This document shows positions 1 to 7,778 of a stretch of DNA of 57,079 nucleotides, in pieces. A program made the translations under genes and the position numbers. The notes under the pieces are model-generated. The model ran no database searches. It saw only the letters and a program-made list of their open reading frames with translations, and had not been told where the DNA came from. Each line of letters opens with the position of its first letter. Position 1 is the stretch's first letter. The DNA is taken from positions 1 through 57,079 of IMG/VR virus record IMGVR_UViG_3300017781_000010; one strand, given 5' to 3'. The DNA is from a virus.

Positions 1-59
1 CCAATTTTGAATTCATAAGTCTTTTTAGACTCTGTTAATATTTGTGTAAATGTTTTCAT
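1..59 (-). CDS. Partial CDS, N-terminus only, unknown T4-like phage protein
   Basis: An ATG at 57-59 on the minus strand opens a frame that runs off the left edge, encoding MKTFTQILTESKKTYEFKIG. An AGAGGATA ribosome site lies at 66-73 and a late-promoter octamer at 79-86, both correctly placed, which makes this a real gene start rather than a chance frame. The MKTF-x-x-[IFL] opening resembles the N-termini of several small proteins in T4-like marine phages, but 20 residues are too few to name it. It is not the start of the large terminase gp17, although it directly follows the small terminase gene. Confidence 0.7.
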   Translation of the reverse strand, partial: MKTFTQILTESKKTYEFKI

Positions 60-77
60 GACGGTTATCCTCTAATA

Positions 78-581
78 CTATTTATCTTCTTCTAATTTTT
101 TTAATCTTGCTAATAGGCTGTTTCTATCAGTAACAATAGCACCGTGACCGTTAACAATACCAGCCTCTTCAATAGGTGTATCCTTATCTTGCTTCTCTTT
201 TTTCAGTTGTAAGTCTATCATTTTAAGTTTTTTGTCCATTTTTGCAACTTTTGCGTCTAAAGATGTTTTAAGCATTGATCCTGCTACTTCAAATACCCTG
301 CCACTATAACGACTTTCAACATTCATCCCTAAATCCATTAAGTCTTCGTAACTTTGTAAAGCACGTTCAGCAATATCATTTAGTTCATTATCTGCTTTTT
401 CGCCTAATCCTTTTACACTAGGCAATGCACTAGCAATCTTATCAAACTCTGCTATATCACGCATAGTCTCTTTTTGCTCAGCAATTTCGTATTTCTTTTG
501 CTGATTTTCTTGCTTAGATGCTTCGTCGATAATTTCCTTTGAATCAGGTAAATCAAGCAAGTCTTGTAGTTTCTTTGTCAT
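78..581 (-). CDS. 16: Terminase small subunit gp16-like (DNA packaging)
   Basis: 167 aa; T4 gp16 is 164 aa. In T4-like phages the small terminase regulates the large subunit gp17 and helps recognise DNA ends during packaging. The sequence shows an acidic N-terminal segment (DLLDLPDSKEII), then two long helices: one ends in a segment like the T4 'S-R/P-x-x-x-VF' stretch (ESRYSGRVFEVAG, near residues 89-101), the other is a Lys-rich coiled coil at about 105-132. The start is supported by position after a late-promoter octamer at 608-615; the ribosome site (TGGAAT) is weak. gp17 is not adjacent, unlike the T4 order 16-17-18. Named from similarity in length, helix layout and the central motif. 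Confidence 0.72.
   Translation of the reverse strand: MTKKLQDLLDLPDSKEIIDEASKQENQQKKYEIAEQKETMRDIAEFDKIASALPSVKGLGEKADNELNDIAERALQSYEDLMDLGMNVESRYSGRVFEVAGSMLKTSLDAKVAKMDKKLKMIDLQLKKEKQDKDTPIEEAGIVNGHGAIVTDRNSLLARLKKLEEDK
79..86 (-). promoter_or_regulatory. T4-type late promoter octamer
   Basis: GATAAATA on the minus strand, 20 nt before the ATG at 59. It overlaps the last codons of the gp16 gene, so the next gene has its own late promoter despite being close-packed. Confidence 0.7.
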
Positions 582-606
582 TTTAATATTCCATTAACTG
601 CTACTA

Positions 607-1236
607 TTATTTAGCAGAATTAGGGTCTTGCTCCCATTTTTCTTTAGTGATGCGTATATACCATGCTCTGAATGGTTTGCCTAGTCCTTCGCCTGCTGGA
701 TTGTACAAATAAGGAAGTAAGTACTCAGGATATCCTTTACCACTTCCTGCATTATTTGTTTTGATAAACACTTTATCTACATATTGAAATACATCATTAA
801 AGAAAAACTTCCAGTCAAATAGTTCTCCTGGTGGTAAACACTCTCTATCAAAGCATGTCCTACTAGCAATAAACAAATCATATTTGCCCGGAAAGTCCAT
901 AGGCTTACCATTGTCAATCCACAAATGGTGTCTTTTTAAATTAATGATATCACAGCATTGTTTGTACATTGGACCTGTTTGCTCTTCGTCGACATCAGTT
1001 GCTTCAACATGTATACCTTTTTGCATAAGCATGTATGGCAACATTCCTACACCAGTACCTATGTCAACTGCTGTCTTTACATCTTTCAGCATACCAAACT
1101 CTTCTGCTTTTTTAACCATGTATTCTTTTTCTGGATAGTGTATATCCCATTGTCTGATATATTTTGCACCCCTTGCTTTTTTGGGATGACTGTTTGCTAT
1201 ATCAAACATTTTTGATTTGTATTCTGCTAAATTCAT
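607..1236 (-). CDS. Class I SAM-dependent methyltransferase
   Basis: 209 aa. A glycine-rich SAM-binding motif I, VDIGTGVGML (residues 58-66), is followed by an acidic end of strand 2 (EATDVDEEQ), the usual class I (Rossmann) methyltransferase layout. No DNA-methyltransferase catalytic motif such as DPPY or a PCQ motif is visible, so the substrate is unknown; small molecule, RNA or protein are all possible. The start overlaps the stop of the head-completion gene by one base (TAATG-type coupling), so it is co-translated with virion genes and probably late-expressed. It lies between gp4 and gp16, an odd place for a metabolic enzyme. That position suggests a role linked to virion assembly or packaging, but this is inference. 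Confidence 0.75.
   Translation of the reverse strand: MNLAEYKSKMFDIANSHPKKARGAKYIRQWDIHYPEKEYMVKKAEEFGMLKDVKTAVDIGTGVGMLPYMLMQKGIHVEATDVDEEQTGPMYKQCCDIINLKRHHLWIDNGKPMDFPGKYDLFIASRTCFDRECLPPGELFDWKFFFNDVFQYVDKVFIKTNNAGSGKGYPEYLLPYLYNPAGEGLGKPFRAWYIRITKEKWEQDPNSAK
608..615 (-). promoter_or_regulatory. T4-type late promoter octamer (variant)
   Basis: GCTAAATA on the minus strand, 27 nt before the gp16 ATG, overlapping the stop codon of the methyltransferase gene. Variant second base compared with the GATAAATA consensus of this window. Confidence 0.5.
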
Positions 1237-1673
1237 TATCGTCTCCTTCCGCTGTGGAAGATATCTTGCTCAGTAACTATTCTAAAATACATTCCTTTTT
1301 GTTTACACCATGCTCTAGCGGCTTCCCATTTTGCTTGGTTAACAATCCATGCCGCTTGGTTGTGTTTGCTACGACCTAGTTTTTCTTTTAGCGTTTGATT
1401 TTCAGGTTTGACTTCTATTATCTCAACTTTCCTACTGCCATTTTTATTTGCATATGCAATAAAAAAATCTGGTACATATATTGTATGCTTACCAGTTAAT
1501 GGATTTCTATAAGGAATTTTTACTGCTTCACTAGCCCATGCTTGAATATACGCATGTTCGTCGCACATTTTCATAAACGCAAATTCCCAACTACTTCTAT
1601 AAGTAGGAGTTCTATTGCCTATGTACTTGTCTGGATTTTTTAGGTTATATTTTCCCTGTGCAAACCGTGACAT
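1236..1673 (-). CDS. 4: Head completion protein gp4-like, PD-(D/E)xK fold
   Basis: 145 aa; T4 gp4 (also called gp50) is 150 aa. In T4 gp4 is needed to complete DNA-filled heads before tail joining. The protein opens with a basic stretch and a TnsA/gp4-like region (RSSWEFAFMKMCD, residues 27-39). It carries a nuclease-like signature: PD at 68-69, then E87-V-K89 in IIEVKPE. This is the PD-(D/E)xK arrangement characteristic of this family. Whether it cleaves DNA is not established here. It sits in a tightly packed operon: 4 bp after the 122-aa gene and overlapping the methyltransferase by 1 bp. Confidence 0.8.
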   Translation of the reverse strand: MSRFAQGKYNLKNPDKYIGNRTPTYRSSWEFAFMKMCDEHAYIQAWASEAVKIPYRNPLTGKHTIYVPDFFIAYANKNGSRKVEIIEVKPENQTLKEKLGRSKHNQAAWIVNQAKWEAARAWCKQKGMYFRIVTEQDIFHSGRRR

Positions 1674-1677
1674 GGAT

Positions 1678-2046
1678 CTATACCACTATGTTACGTGATT
1701 CTTGTCGAGATATAGTGTCTTTTGTTTTGAATCCAATTACACTAACTTTAGATCTATTATAGTTTACAATTTCGCCGACTAATCCACTTATTTCTACATC
1801 GTCTAAACCTTTAAGTGTATCAAGTAGTGTGTAAACATTTACGTCATCTGTCTTTGCTTGTTGTAATAATACTGTAGCAACACCTGTTGCTGAACTTTGT
1901 TCAAAACCTCTTTTTAAGAAAAATCCTACTACTGAATCAACTTGTGTAGCATTATATGAAATAGGATCAGTAAAGTATTTGTTAAAAAATTCTTTTACTT
2001 CTGTTGCACTATCTACTGGTTCTAATTTGTAACTGCTGTTTGCCAT
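1678..2046 (-). CDS. Conserved T4-like phage protein of unknown function (122 aa)
   Basis: 122 aa, mostly helical by composition, with no cysteine and no recognised catalytic motif. Recognisable stretches are PVDSATEVKEFFNKYF near the N-terminus and LLDTLKGLDDVEISGLV in the middle. I recall similar small proteins beside tail and head-completion genes in T4-like cyanophages, without an assigned role. It starts on the last base of the preceding stop codon (TAATG) and so is translationally coupled to the tail-tube-like protein. A structural or assembly role in the tail or neck is inferred from position only. Confidence 0.7.
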   Translation of the reverse strand: MANSSYKLEPVDSATEVKEFFNKYFTDPISYNATQVDSVVGFFLKRGFEQSSATGVATVLLQQAKTDDVNVYTLLDTLKGLDDVEISGLVGEIVNYNRSKVSVIGFKTKDTISRQESRNIVV

Positions 2047-3296
2047 TATGGTCCATTTCTTCCTGCTTGTAATGTTGATCCTGAATTTGCACCTACTGTT
2101 GTTGAAGTACCAAATGAATTTGCTGTGCCTGCTTGGGCATCGTTTGCAAAACTAGTTGCACCTGCTGTTGTACTATTGTTTGCCGCCGCTTGGGTAATCC
2201 TTTGACCGTATATTAATGAACTAGTATCAACTGTTCCGCCTACTGTTGATGTAATAGATGCATTCCCTCCGTTACCAGATGATTTAGGAATACTTATATT
2301 ACTAAGTCCACCTACATTTTCTCTACCTATATTTGTAATTGTACTTTTTAAAATATTAAATCCTTCTTCACGTAGTCCTGCTTTTGATAATGATTTTGCA
2401 TTTTTAAATGTATTAAATGCAGTCAACGCTGTACCTAAATTAAAAGTACCACCGGCAATATCTCCAAGTACATCACTAATTCCGCCAATTACTCCACCAC
2501 CGCCAAATAGACTACTTGTACCACCACCGCCTAGTGTTAATGGACTAGGTGTTTTATCGTAGTGTGCAGTAGCAAATCCTTTTGGACTGTTTTCACCTAC
2601 TGGACCTCTACTATAATATACTGCTTCATATGCAATACTAATTTGGTTTTGTGAAGGTGTACTATTATCCATACTATCCACTTGGTCGTGTGTTAGACCT
2701 GTAACCATAGGATTAACAAGTGTATATCCTAGATACTCATGTCTAGCCATTTGGTAAATTGTAATTTTATTAAAGAAAGGTGATTTGTGATCGTTATCTA
2801 AACCATATCTATAATTTTGTGAAATTGGATCTGTATATGTGTTACGCGGATTATATGGTGGATTTATTCCGTCATCTCTATAGTTACCGTCTCTAAAATA
2901 ATATCTGTAGTATGCTTCCATTAACGTTGTGGTCAATCCCATGTTGTCATCATGGAAAGTAATGTTAACAGGATCATATTCAATACTAGTTTGTAAGTTC
3001 TTTTTGCGATTATACATATTTTTAGTTGCAGTTTGAATACTAAACTTAGGTAAATCTGCTGACTTAACAAGCATATTAATTTCTTGTTTGTGTCTTTGAT
3101 CTAATTGTGGTATAACTTTTTGTGCTTCTGGACTTAATTCAAATACTACATGATACAGGAATTTTGTCTTAGGTGCAAGACGCATGCCGTCATCTGTAAA
3201 AAGTCTTGCGGCATGTTGATAATCTTTTAAATTACCACCAGGATTTGTTGCTCCCTGTAAAACGTTATTTAAGAATCCATTAAGTATGTTGGCCAT
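2046..3296 (-). CDS. Tail-tube-fold baseplate protein (gp54/gp48-like)
   Basis: 416 aa. The N-terminal half resembles the tail-tube/baseplate-tube fold of T4-like phages: a hydrophobic strand FLYHVVFEL, a segment VKSADLPKFSIQT like the 'K-x-x-x-LP' turn of gp19-type tubes, then SIEYDPVNITFHDD. The last ~150 residues are Gly/Ser/Thr/Asn-rich and probably disordered. Proteins of this kind next to gp19 in T4-like marine phages are annotated as baseplate tube cap (gp48) or tube initiator (gp54). I cannot choose between the two, nor exclude a second tube protein. The SD (AAGGAT) overlaps a GATAAATA octamer only 6 nt from the ATG, so translation is best explained on transcripts from farther upstream. 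Confidence 0.6.
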   Translation of the reverse strand: MANILNGFLNNVLQGATNPGGNLKDYQHAARLFTDDGMRLAPKTKFLYHVVFELSPEAQKVIPQLDQRHKQEINMLVKSADLPKFSIQTATKNMYNRKKNLQTSIEYDPVNITFHDDNMGLTTTLMEAYYRYYFRDGNYRDDGINPPYNPRNTYTDPISQNYRYGLDNDHKSPFFNKITIYQMARHEYLGYTLVNPMVTGLTHDQVDSMDNSTPSQNQISIAYEAVYYSRGPVGENSPKGFATAHYDKTPSPLTLGGGGTSSLFGGGGVIGGISDVLGDIAGGTFNLGTALTAFNTFKNAKSLSKAGLREEGFNILKSTITNIGRENVGGLSNISIPKSSGNGGNASITSTVGGTVDTSSLIYGQRITQAAANNSTTAGATSFANDAQAGTANSFGTSTTVGANSGSTLQAGRNGP

Positions 3297-3301
3297 GTAA
3301 A

Positions 3302-3309
3302 TATTTATC
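3302..3309 (-). promoter_or_regulatory. Late-promoter-like octamer overlapping the ribosome site
   Basis: GATAAATA on the minus strand, ending only 5 nt before the ATG at 3296. If active, the transcript would begin at about the start codon and be leaderless. The same bases form part of the AAGGAT ribosome site. Confidence 0.45.
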
Positions 3310-3329
3310 CTTAAAAGAAAAGTGCGTAT

Positions 3330-3358
3330 AAAAAGAAAAAGGGTGACCTAAGCCACCC
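3330..3358 (-). terminator. Intrinsic terminator after gp19
   Basis: On the minus strand an 18-nt hairpin (GGGTG...CACCC, 3341-3358) is followed by TTTTTCTTTTT. It begins about 30 nt after the gp19 stop and lies upstream of the octamer at 3302, so it separates gp19 from the next unit. Confidence 0.75.
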
Positions 3359-3390
3359 TCTTATAATACTATGGCAATATTACGGATTTA

Positions 3391-4020
3391 TTATATTCCG
3401 CCGCCGCCTGTTACTAGACTGTTAATAGTTCTACCAACTGCTGTACCAATTCCTTCACCTTGTGGTGATTGGATAGCGTTGTCGTAACGCATTGCTAATG
3501 CAATAGTTACTGGTTCATTTGAACTATATGCTAGTGTGTTATAGTTTGCGTTTTGGATAAAGCAACCGTATAACTCGAATGTTTCTAGTACGTTTGGTGT
3601 GTTAGCACCGTTACCACCATCTAAGATTTCAATACGTGTTGTGTATTTGTAATCAATACCTGATGCCGCACTTGACTGTTCGAAAAAGTCAAATTGTTTC
3701 TGAAGTTGTTCGCCAACTAGTTTTTGTACACTGTTGTTAACATCTTCTCTTAAGTTCAATGTAATTGGTTCCCAAGTAGGACGACCTGCTAGGTATGCTC
3801 TACTATTGTAAACTGGAATTTCTAATTCCTCAAAGTTTACTGTTGGGCGTGTTACATCAATTACTTGTTTTGTAAGTTCTGTTGTCGGTGTTGATACACC
3901 AAAGTTCTCAAGTGTCACTCTAAAGCGATACTGTAGTTTCGGCATCAACAAACCTTGTGTTGATGCAGATGCGTCGCTCGCTAGTGGTACTGTAATTTTT
4001 GAGAGTGTTGAAATTGCCAT
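3391..4020 (-). CDS. 19: Tail tube protein gp19
   Basis: 209 aa; T4 gp19 is 163 aa. It forms the inner tube of the contractile tail. Recognisable features are the N-terminal strand LQYRFRVTLENFGV, the segment LTKQVIDVTRPTVNFEELEI followed by a YNSRAYLAGRPTWEP turn, and a C-terminal strand ETFELYGCFIQNANYN, matching the order of strands in T4-type tubes. It is directly downstream of gp18, the standard order. A late promoter at 4043-4050 and a good SD (GGAG) fix the start. An intrinsic terminator follows, so the gene can be a single transcription unit, as expected for a protein needed in high copy. Confidence 0.88.
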   Translation of the reverse strand: MAISTLSKITVPLASDASASTQGLLMPKLQYRFRVTLENFGVSTPTTELTKQVIDVTRPTVNFEELEIPVYNSRAYLAGRPTWEPITLNLREDVNNSVQKLVGEQLQKQFDFFEQSSAASGIDYKYTTRIEILDGGNGANTPNVLETFELYGCFIQNANYNTLAYSSNEPVTIALAMRYDNAIQSPQGEGIGTAVGRTINSLVTGGGGI

Positions 4021-4042
4021 AATGTTTTACTCCTGTTACAAG

Positions 4043-4050
4043 TATTTATC
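4043..4050 (-). promoter_or_regulatory. T4-type late promoter for gp19
   Basis: GATAAATA followed by CT on the minus strand, 22 nt before the ATG, with the SD between. This is the best-formed match to the window consensus GATAAATACT. Confidence 0.8.
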
Positions 4051-4056
4051 ATTAAC

Positions 4057-4078
4057 GAGCCCCATATTTCAGGGGCTC
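4057..4078. other. Strong GC-rich hairpin between gp18 and gp19
   Basis: GAGCCCC (4057-4063) and GGGGCTC (4072-4078) form a perfect 7-bp stem with an 8-nt loop. The T-run (ATTTTTT) lies on the plus-strand 3' side. As a terminator it therefore points opposite to the genes; on gp18 mRNA it is a hairpin just after the stop codon, without a U-run. It could terminate antisense transcripts or act as a 3'-end stabiliser or processing site. Confidence 0.6.
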
Positions 4079-4088
4079 ATTTTTTGAA

Positions 4089-7000
4089 TTATAATCCTGC
4101 AATCTCCCCTGTATTCTTAAGTCTTAATGGAATATAAATGAATTCCACAGCCTTAACTGGTTCAATTGCTATATCTAAGTATAGTTCGTTTCTATCAATT
4201 CTACTTGGAGTATTGTTAGATTCATCACAAACCACTATGTAGTCGTATAGTGCTCTACTTCCAACTAACTCAAGCATTAAACTTTCAGCCGCTTGTTTGA
4301 TCTCATCACGTGTGATCTTATCATTTGGCTCAAAGATATAAGGCTTAGCAAGTTTATTAAGTTGACTACGCATGTAAATTACAAGTCTAGCAACGTTTAC
4401 TCTATCTAATGCACTTGCATTCTTTGCTCTTGTTTTCTGTCCGAAACAAACAAGTCCTGCGCCTGTAATAAATGTAATAGGGTTAACACTAATTCCAAAT
4501 AGCGTATCACGCTGTCCTTCATTTAGTGCAATTGATACAAATTCGCCTTCGTTATCAATGTAACCTGTTGCTGTTGCGTTAGTAACTCCACCACGTCTTG
4601 TTCCTGCTGGAGCAAACCATGGAAACGAAACTTGATCACTTAATGCAATAGTTCTTAGCATCATATGACTTGGCGGAACAACAATGTTGTTACCTGCGTT
4701 GTCACTTGTGAAGCCCCATGGGTAATAAACACCTAAGTATTCATCTCTACTTACTAGTCCATCGCTATTATCTTCAACTGCAAGAGCAACGTTTGTGCCC
4801 CATTCGTTAAGTGAAGTAGCACTTGAATCTAGTGTTGCTGGTGAATCACCTACAACAAATGCTGTTAAGCCTCTGTCATAGTTTAGTGAAATCATTTCGC
4901 CGATTAGTTCTGGATAACCTGGTGCCGCCATTAAGTTAAAGATTCTTGATTCGTCATCTCTAATATCTTGGTTGCTATTAATCATTGCTTGCATTGCTTG
5001 TACAACAACTGCTCTCTGTGCTGATTGACCAAACTTACCTGAACCATCTGCGTTGTTTGCTGACTCAGTAATCCATCTGTGTGGATAGTAGCCATTCATT
5101 GGTGCATCGCCGTCACGTCCGTTATCTGCTGTTAAGTCAATGTAGTTACGTACAAATTTCTTAACATTAAAACCGCTTCTGCGTGTGTTGAACAAAATCA
5201 TGCCTTTTGGATATAGTGCAGGATCTGGAGCATCAAAGTCTAAGAAGTTACTTGTAAGTAACTCAACAATAGTTGCTTCTTTGCTGTTTGCACCTGCTGT
5301 TGACCAACGTGCATCACCAAATAGTACACCGTCTTGTGTAGTTTGATCACTTGAATCTAATAATACCCATTGTTGTTTAGCATGTGACCAGCGATAAATC
5401 TCTGGATACTTGTCAATGTTTGTTGTATTAATCCAAATGTCACCATCTTTAAGAGCAGTTCCATCTGATTGTCCTGTTGCCGCTAGTGGCTCAGTTGCAC
5501 TTACAATTGGTCCTGCAGGGTCAGTTTTATCGCCTGTCGCCGCCGCAAAGTACGGACTAGTTGAATCTTGATAACCTACCCAAGTAGTACCATTGTGTAC
5601 CATAATGTCTGCTTCATCAACAACTGAATTGTACCATAGTGTACCATCTGTTGCTAATGCTGTTGGAGCATCTGGACCATTAGTTGCACTTAGTACTTTC
5701 CAGTTTGTAGCAATAAAGTCTGCACTTGTATCGCCTGCTGGAGCCGCATATAAGTTTGTAGTATCTGATGTACTAAAACCAATTTGTGCTAAGTGTCCGC
5801 TTGTGTCTTTAATTCTAAAGTCACCACCTTTTGAGTGTGAAATTACAACTCTGTTAGCACTATCAACACTTGCACTTACGTTTGTAAGTCCTGCTGAGTT
5901 GATTGCACCTGCAATATGATCTGCATCACCTGCGTCACCGTCGACTGCTTGTGATACTGTAATTGCACTACCTAATGATGCACTGCCTACAATTGACTCT
6001 TGAAGAGTAAATGATGCTGTACCACTAGATGCTTGTGTTGAAACTGCACTTGATGTAATTGTTGTTGCGCCTGTTGCTGAACGTTTGTAAACTTTAAAGT
6101 TAGCAACTAAGTCACTTGCTTCTGCATCATTTGATTTGATGTAAAGTGAATCAGTTCCTAAGTTTACTCCGCCACCTGATTTATCAAGTGTTGCTAACGC
6201 CGCTTGGTTTGTGCTAAAGATTGGAACATCTTTAGTGTCCCATAATTTAGTTGCACTGTTCCATGCTTTGATAGCCCATTTGGCACCTTTATTTGCAGTT
6301 GTAGTTTTAGCCCAAATACTTCCTGTTGGACGTGGAGTTGTATCGCCTGAACCAAACTCGGGAACACTTGTATGAGGGGCAATATTCAACGCCGGTGCCG
6401 CATAAGTTCCTGCTACAAGACCCATGTCGCCTAATGCGCCTGTGCCTTCTGCTAGTACTATGTTAACACCTGTTGAGTGTAATCTTAATATATCGTTAGC
6501 CGCTTCAACTGATGCAGTTACGCCTGAAATGCTCAAGCCGTTAATAACTGCCGCCAATGCTGTTGCGTCTGTTGCGTTTGCTGTTACTGTTGTACTGTTT
6601 AAAGTAAAGTTCAAACCTGAAGTTGTTGTAGCACCAGCAGTACCTGATACTGTAGCCCAACTTGCTTTCCATGCGCCAGTTCCTACTTCAACCCATGTAC
6701 CACTTTCATTTTTGTAGTATAGTTTGTGTAGTGTACTTGCCGCTGTAATAGCATAATCGCCTACTGCGCCTACTGATGTTTTTGGTGCACCTGTTGCAAC
6801 TCCACCAACTAATTTTGTTACGTCAGTAATTACTGTTGGTGCTTTATAACCAAATGACTGTCCGCCAGTTGTAGTTACTGCCGCTGAATTCCATTCAAAG
6901 ACACCATAGATAGTACTTGCTGTATCTACCCAATATGTGCCGTTTGCTGGATCGCTTGTTGGTGCGTCTGCGCTTGCTGTTAGTCCTGCAAGATCAATTC

Positions 7001-7337
7001 CTGCTCTAACAACGAATGCTCTGTTGCTTACGCCTAATAACGAGTAAGCCGCTTGTAATCCATATTCATTAAGTTCACCTGCATGTATCGGATTATTGTT
7101 TGAATCCGTATAAAATGTTGGTTCGCCGAATGTTTCTACTAAATCTCTTTGTGAGGTAACCAAGAAAGGTTTACCTGCATTTGCCGCTGTTGTACCTGGT
7201 GCTGTACCAGTACCTGCCCCATTTTGCTTATCCTGGGCAGTTGCAACAAATATCATTGGTACGGTGCCTGGTTCGCTGGGCGTGTAAAAACTTTCGTCTA
7301 TTACTTTAACCTCAACACCTGGTGATGATAATGCCAT
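4089..7337 (-). CDS. 18: Tail sheath protein gp18 with a very large inserted region
   Basis: 1082 aa; T4 gp18 is 659 aa. It is the contractile sheath subunit. The sheath core is at both ends: the N-terminus MALSSPGVEVKVIDES... through the segment YGLQAAYSLLGVSNRAFVVRA (about 92-112), and the C-terminal half from about residue 690 (PKGMILFNTRRSGFNVKKF, FPWFAPAGTRRGG, RLVIYMRSQL, and the terminal EPVKAVEFIYIPLRL). Residues ~120-680 are an insertion rich in Ala/Thr/Ser/Gly. It holds about five units of a 'G-x-[IL]W-x-x-T ... W ... WV' pattern and two segments resembling flagellin hook-IN repeats (AAVINGLSISGVTASV; HIAGAINSAGLTNVSASV). Late promoter at 7368-7375 and SD AAGGAGA give the start. The insertion should decorate the outer sheath surface. 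Confidence 0.9.
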   Translation of the reverse strand: MALSSPGVEVKVIDESFYTPSEPGTVPMIFVATAQDKQNGAGTGTAPGTTAANAGKPFLVTSQRDLVETFGEPTFYTDSNNNPIHAGELNEYGLQAAYSLLGVSNRAFVVRAGIDLAGLTASADAPTSDPANGTYWVDTASTIYGVFEWNSAAVTTTGGQSFGYKAPTVITDVTKLVGGVATGAPKTSVGAVGDYAITAASTLHKLYYKNESGTWVEVGTGAWKASWATVSGTAGATTTSGLNFTLNSTTVTANATDATALAAVINGLSISGVTASVEAANDILRLHSTGVNIVLAEGTGALGDMGLVAGTYAAPALNIAPHTSVPEFGSGDTTPRPTGSIWAKTTTANKGAKWAIKAWNSATKLWDTKDVPIFSTNQAALATLDKSGGGVNLGTDSLYIKSNDAEASDLVANFKVYKRSATGATTITSSAVSTQASSGTASFTLQESIVGSASLGSAITVSQAVDGDAGDADHIAGAINSAGLTNVSASVDSANRVVISHSKGGDFRIKDTSGHLAQIGFSTSDTTNLYAAPAGDTSADFIATNWKVLSATNGPDAPTALATDGTLWYNSVVDEADIMVHNGTTWVGYQDSTSPYFAAATGDKTDPAGPIVSATEPLAATGQSDGTALKDGDIWINTTNIDKYPEIYRWSHAKQQWVLLDSSDQTTQDGVLFGDARWSTAGANSKEATIVELLTSNFLDFDAPDPALYPKGMILFNTRRSGFNVKKFVRNYIDLTADNGRDGDAPMNGYYPHRWITESANNADGSGKFGQSAQRAVVVQAMQAMINSNQDIRDDESRIFNLMAAPGYPELIGEMISLNYDRGLTAFVVGDSPATLDSSATSLNEWGTNVALAVEDNSDGLVSRDEYLGVYYPWGFTSDNAGNNIVVPPSHMMLRTIALSDQVSFPWFAPAGTRRGGVTNATATGYIDNEGEFVSIALNEGQRDTLFGISVNPITFITGAGLVCFGQKTRAKNASALDRVNVARLVIYMRSQLNKLAKPYIFEPNDKITRDEIKQAAESLMLELVGSRALYDYIVVCDESNNTPSRIDRNELYLDIAIEPVKAVEFIYIPLRLKNTGEIAGL

Positions 7338-7367
7338 TGTGTTTCTCCTTAATAAAAGTGTTCGTAG

Positions 7368-7375
7368 TATTTATG
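7368..7375 (-). promoter_or_regulatory. T4-type late promoter for gp18
   Basis: CATAAATA followed by CT on the minus strand, 30 nt before the gp18 ATG, with AAGGAGA (7344-7350) between. Confidence 0.72.
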
Positions 7376-7395
7376 TGATTTAAAATTAAACTGCC

Positions 7396-7401
7396 TATAA
7401 T
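7396..7401 (+). promoter_or_regulatory. Possible sigma70-type -10 box for the HNH gene
   Basis: A perfect TATAAT at 7396-7401, preceded by TGCC, lies 41 nt before the HNH ATG. No convincing -35 box is present, so this is a weak call. Confidence 0.35.
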
Positions 7402-7442
7402 AGCATCAGAAAAAGGGACCAAAAAGGTGAGGTAAATACGTT

Positions 7443-7778
7443 ATGAGACCTTTATGTGATTGTAAACTAAGACCTGCGGCTATAAATTATAAAAAAGCAG
7501 GCAAAACCTACTATCGTAAGAAATGCGAAGCGTGTTTACGTAATGGCCCTAAGCACGGTGTTCCTAAATGGAAGCAACGTGGATATGTGAAAAAAGACTA
7601 TTGCGAAAAGTGTAATTACAAGAGTGTACATCCTGAGCAATTTAACGTTTTCCATATTGATGGTAATTTAGATAATTGTTCAATGTCAAACTTGAAAACA
7701 GTATGTGCTAACTGTCAGCGTCTTATACAGAAACGAGGTGTTCGTTGGAAACAAGGAGATCTTTTACCTGACTTTTAA
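7443..7778 (+). CDS. HNH endonuclease-like zinc protein
   Basis: 111 aa. The C-terminal half is a compact HNH/zinc-finger module: C54-x2-C57, H71-I-D73 (the first His of HNH), N83 in SMSNL and C88-x2-C91. An additional C5/C7 and C28-x2-C31 set forms a possible second zinc site near the N-terminus. The SD AGGTGAGG lies 11 nt before the ATG. It is the only plus-strand gene among minus-strand tail genes, and its 3' end overlaps the dNMP-kinase gene by 56 bp tail-to-tail. Free-standing HNH genes of this size in T4-like phages are often homing endonucleases or Vsr-like nicking proteins. Which applies here is unknown. Confidence 0.75.
   Translation: MRPLCDCKLRPAAINYKKAGKTYYRKKCEACLRNGPKHGVPKWKQRGYVKKDYCEKCNYKSVHPEQFNVFHIDGNLDNCSMSNLKTVCANCQRLIQKRGVRWKQGDLLPDF

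Noticed and set aside
7431-7440. Late-promoter-like GGTAAATA just before the HNH gene
   Set aside because: It overlaps the ribosome site and would start transcription inside the gene; the TATAAT at 7396 is better placed.
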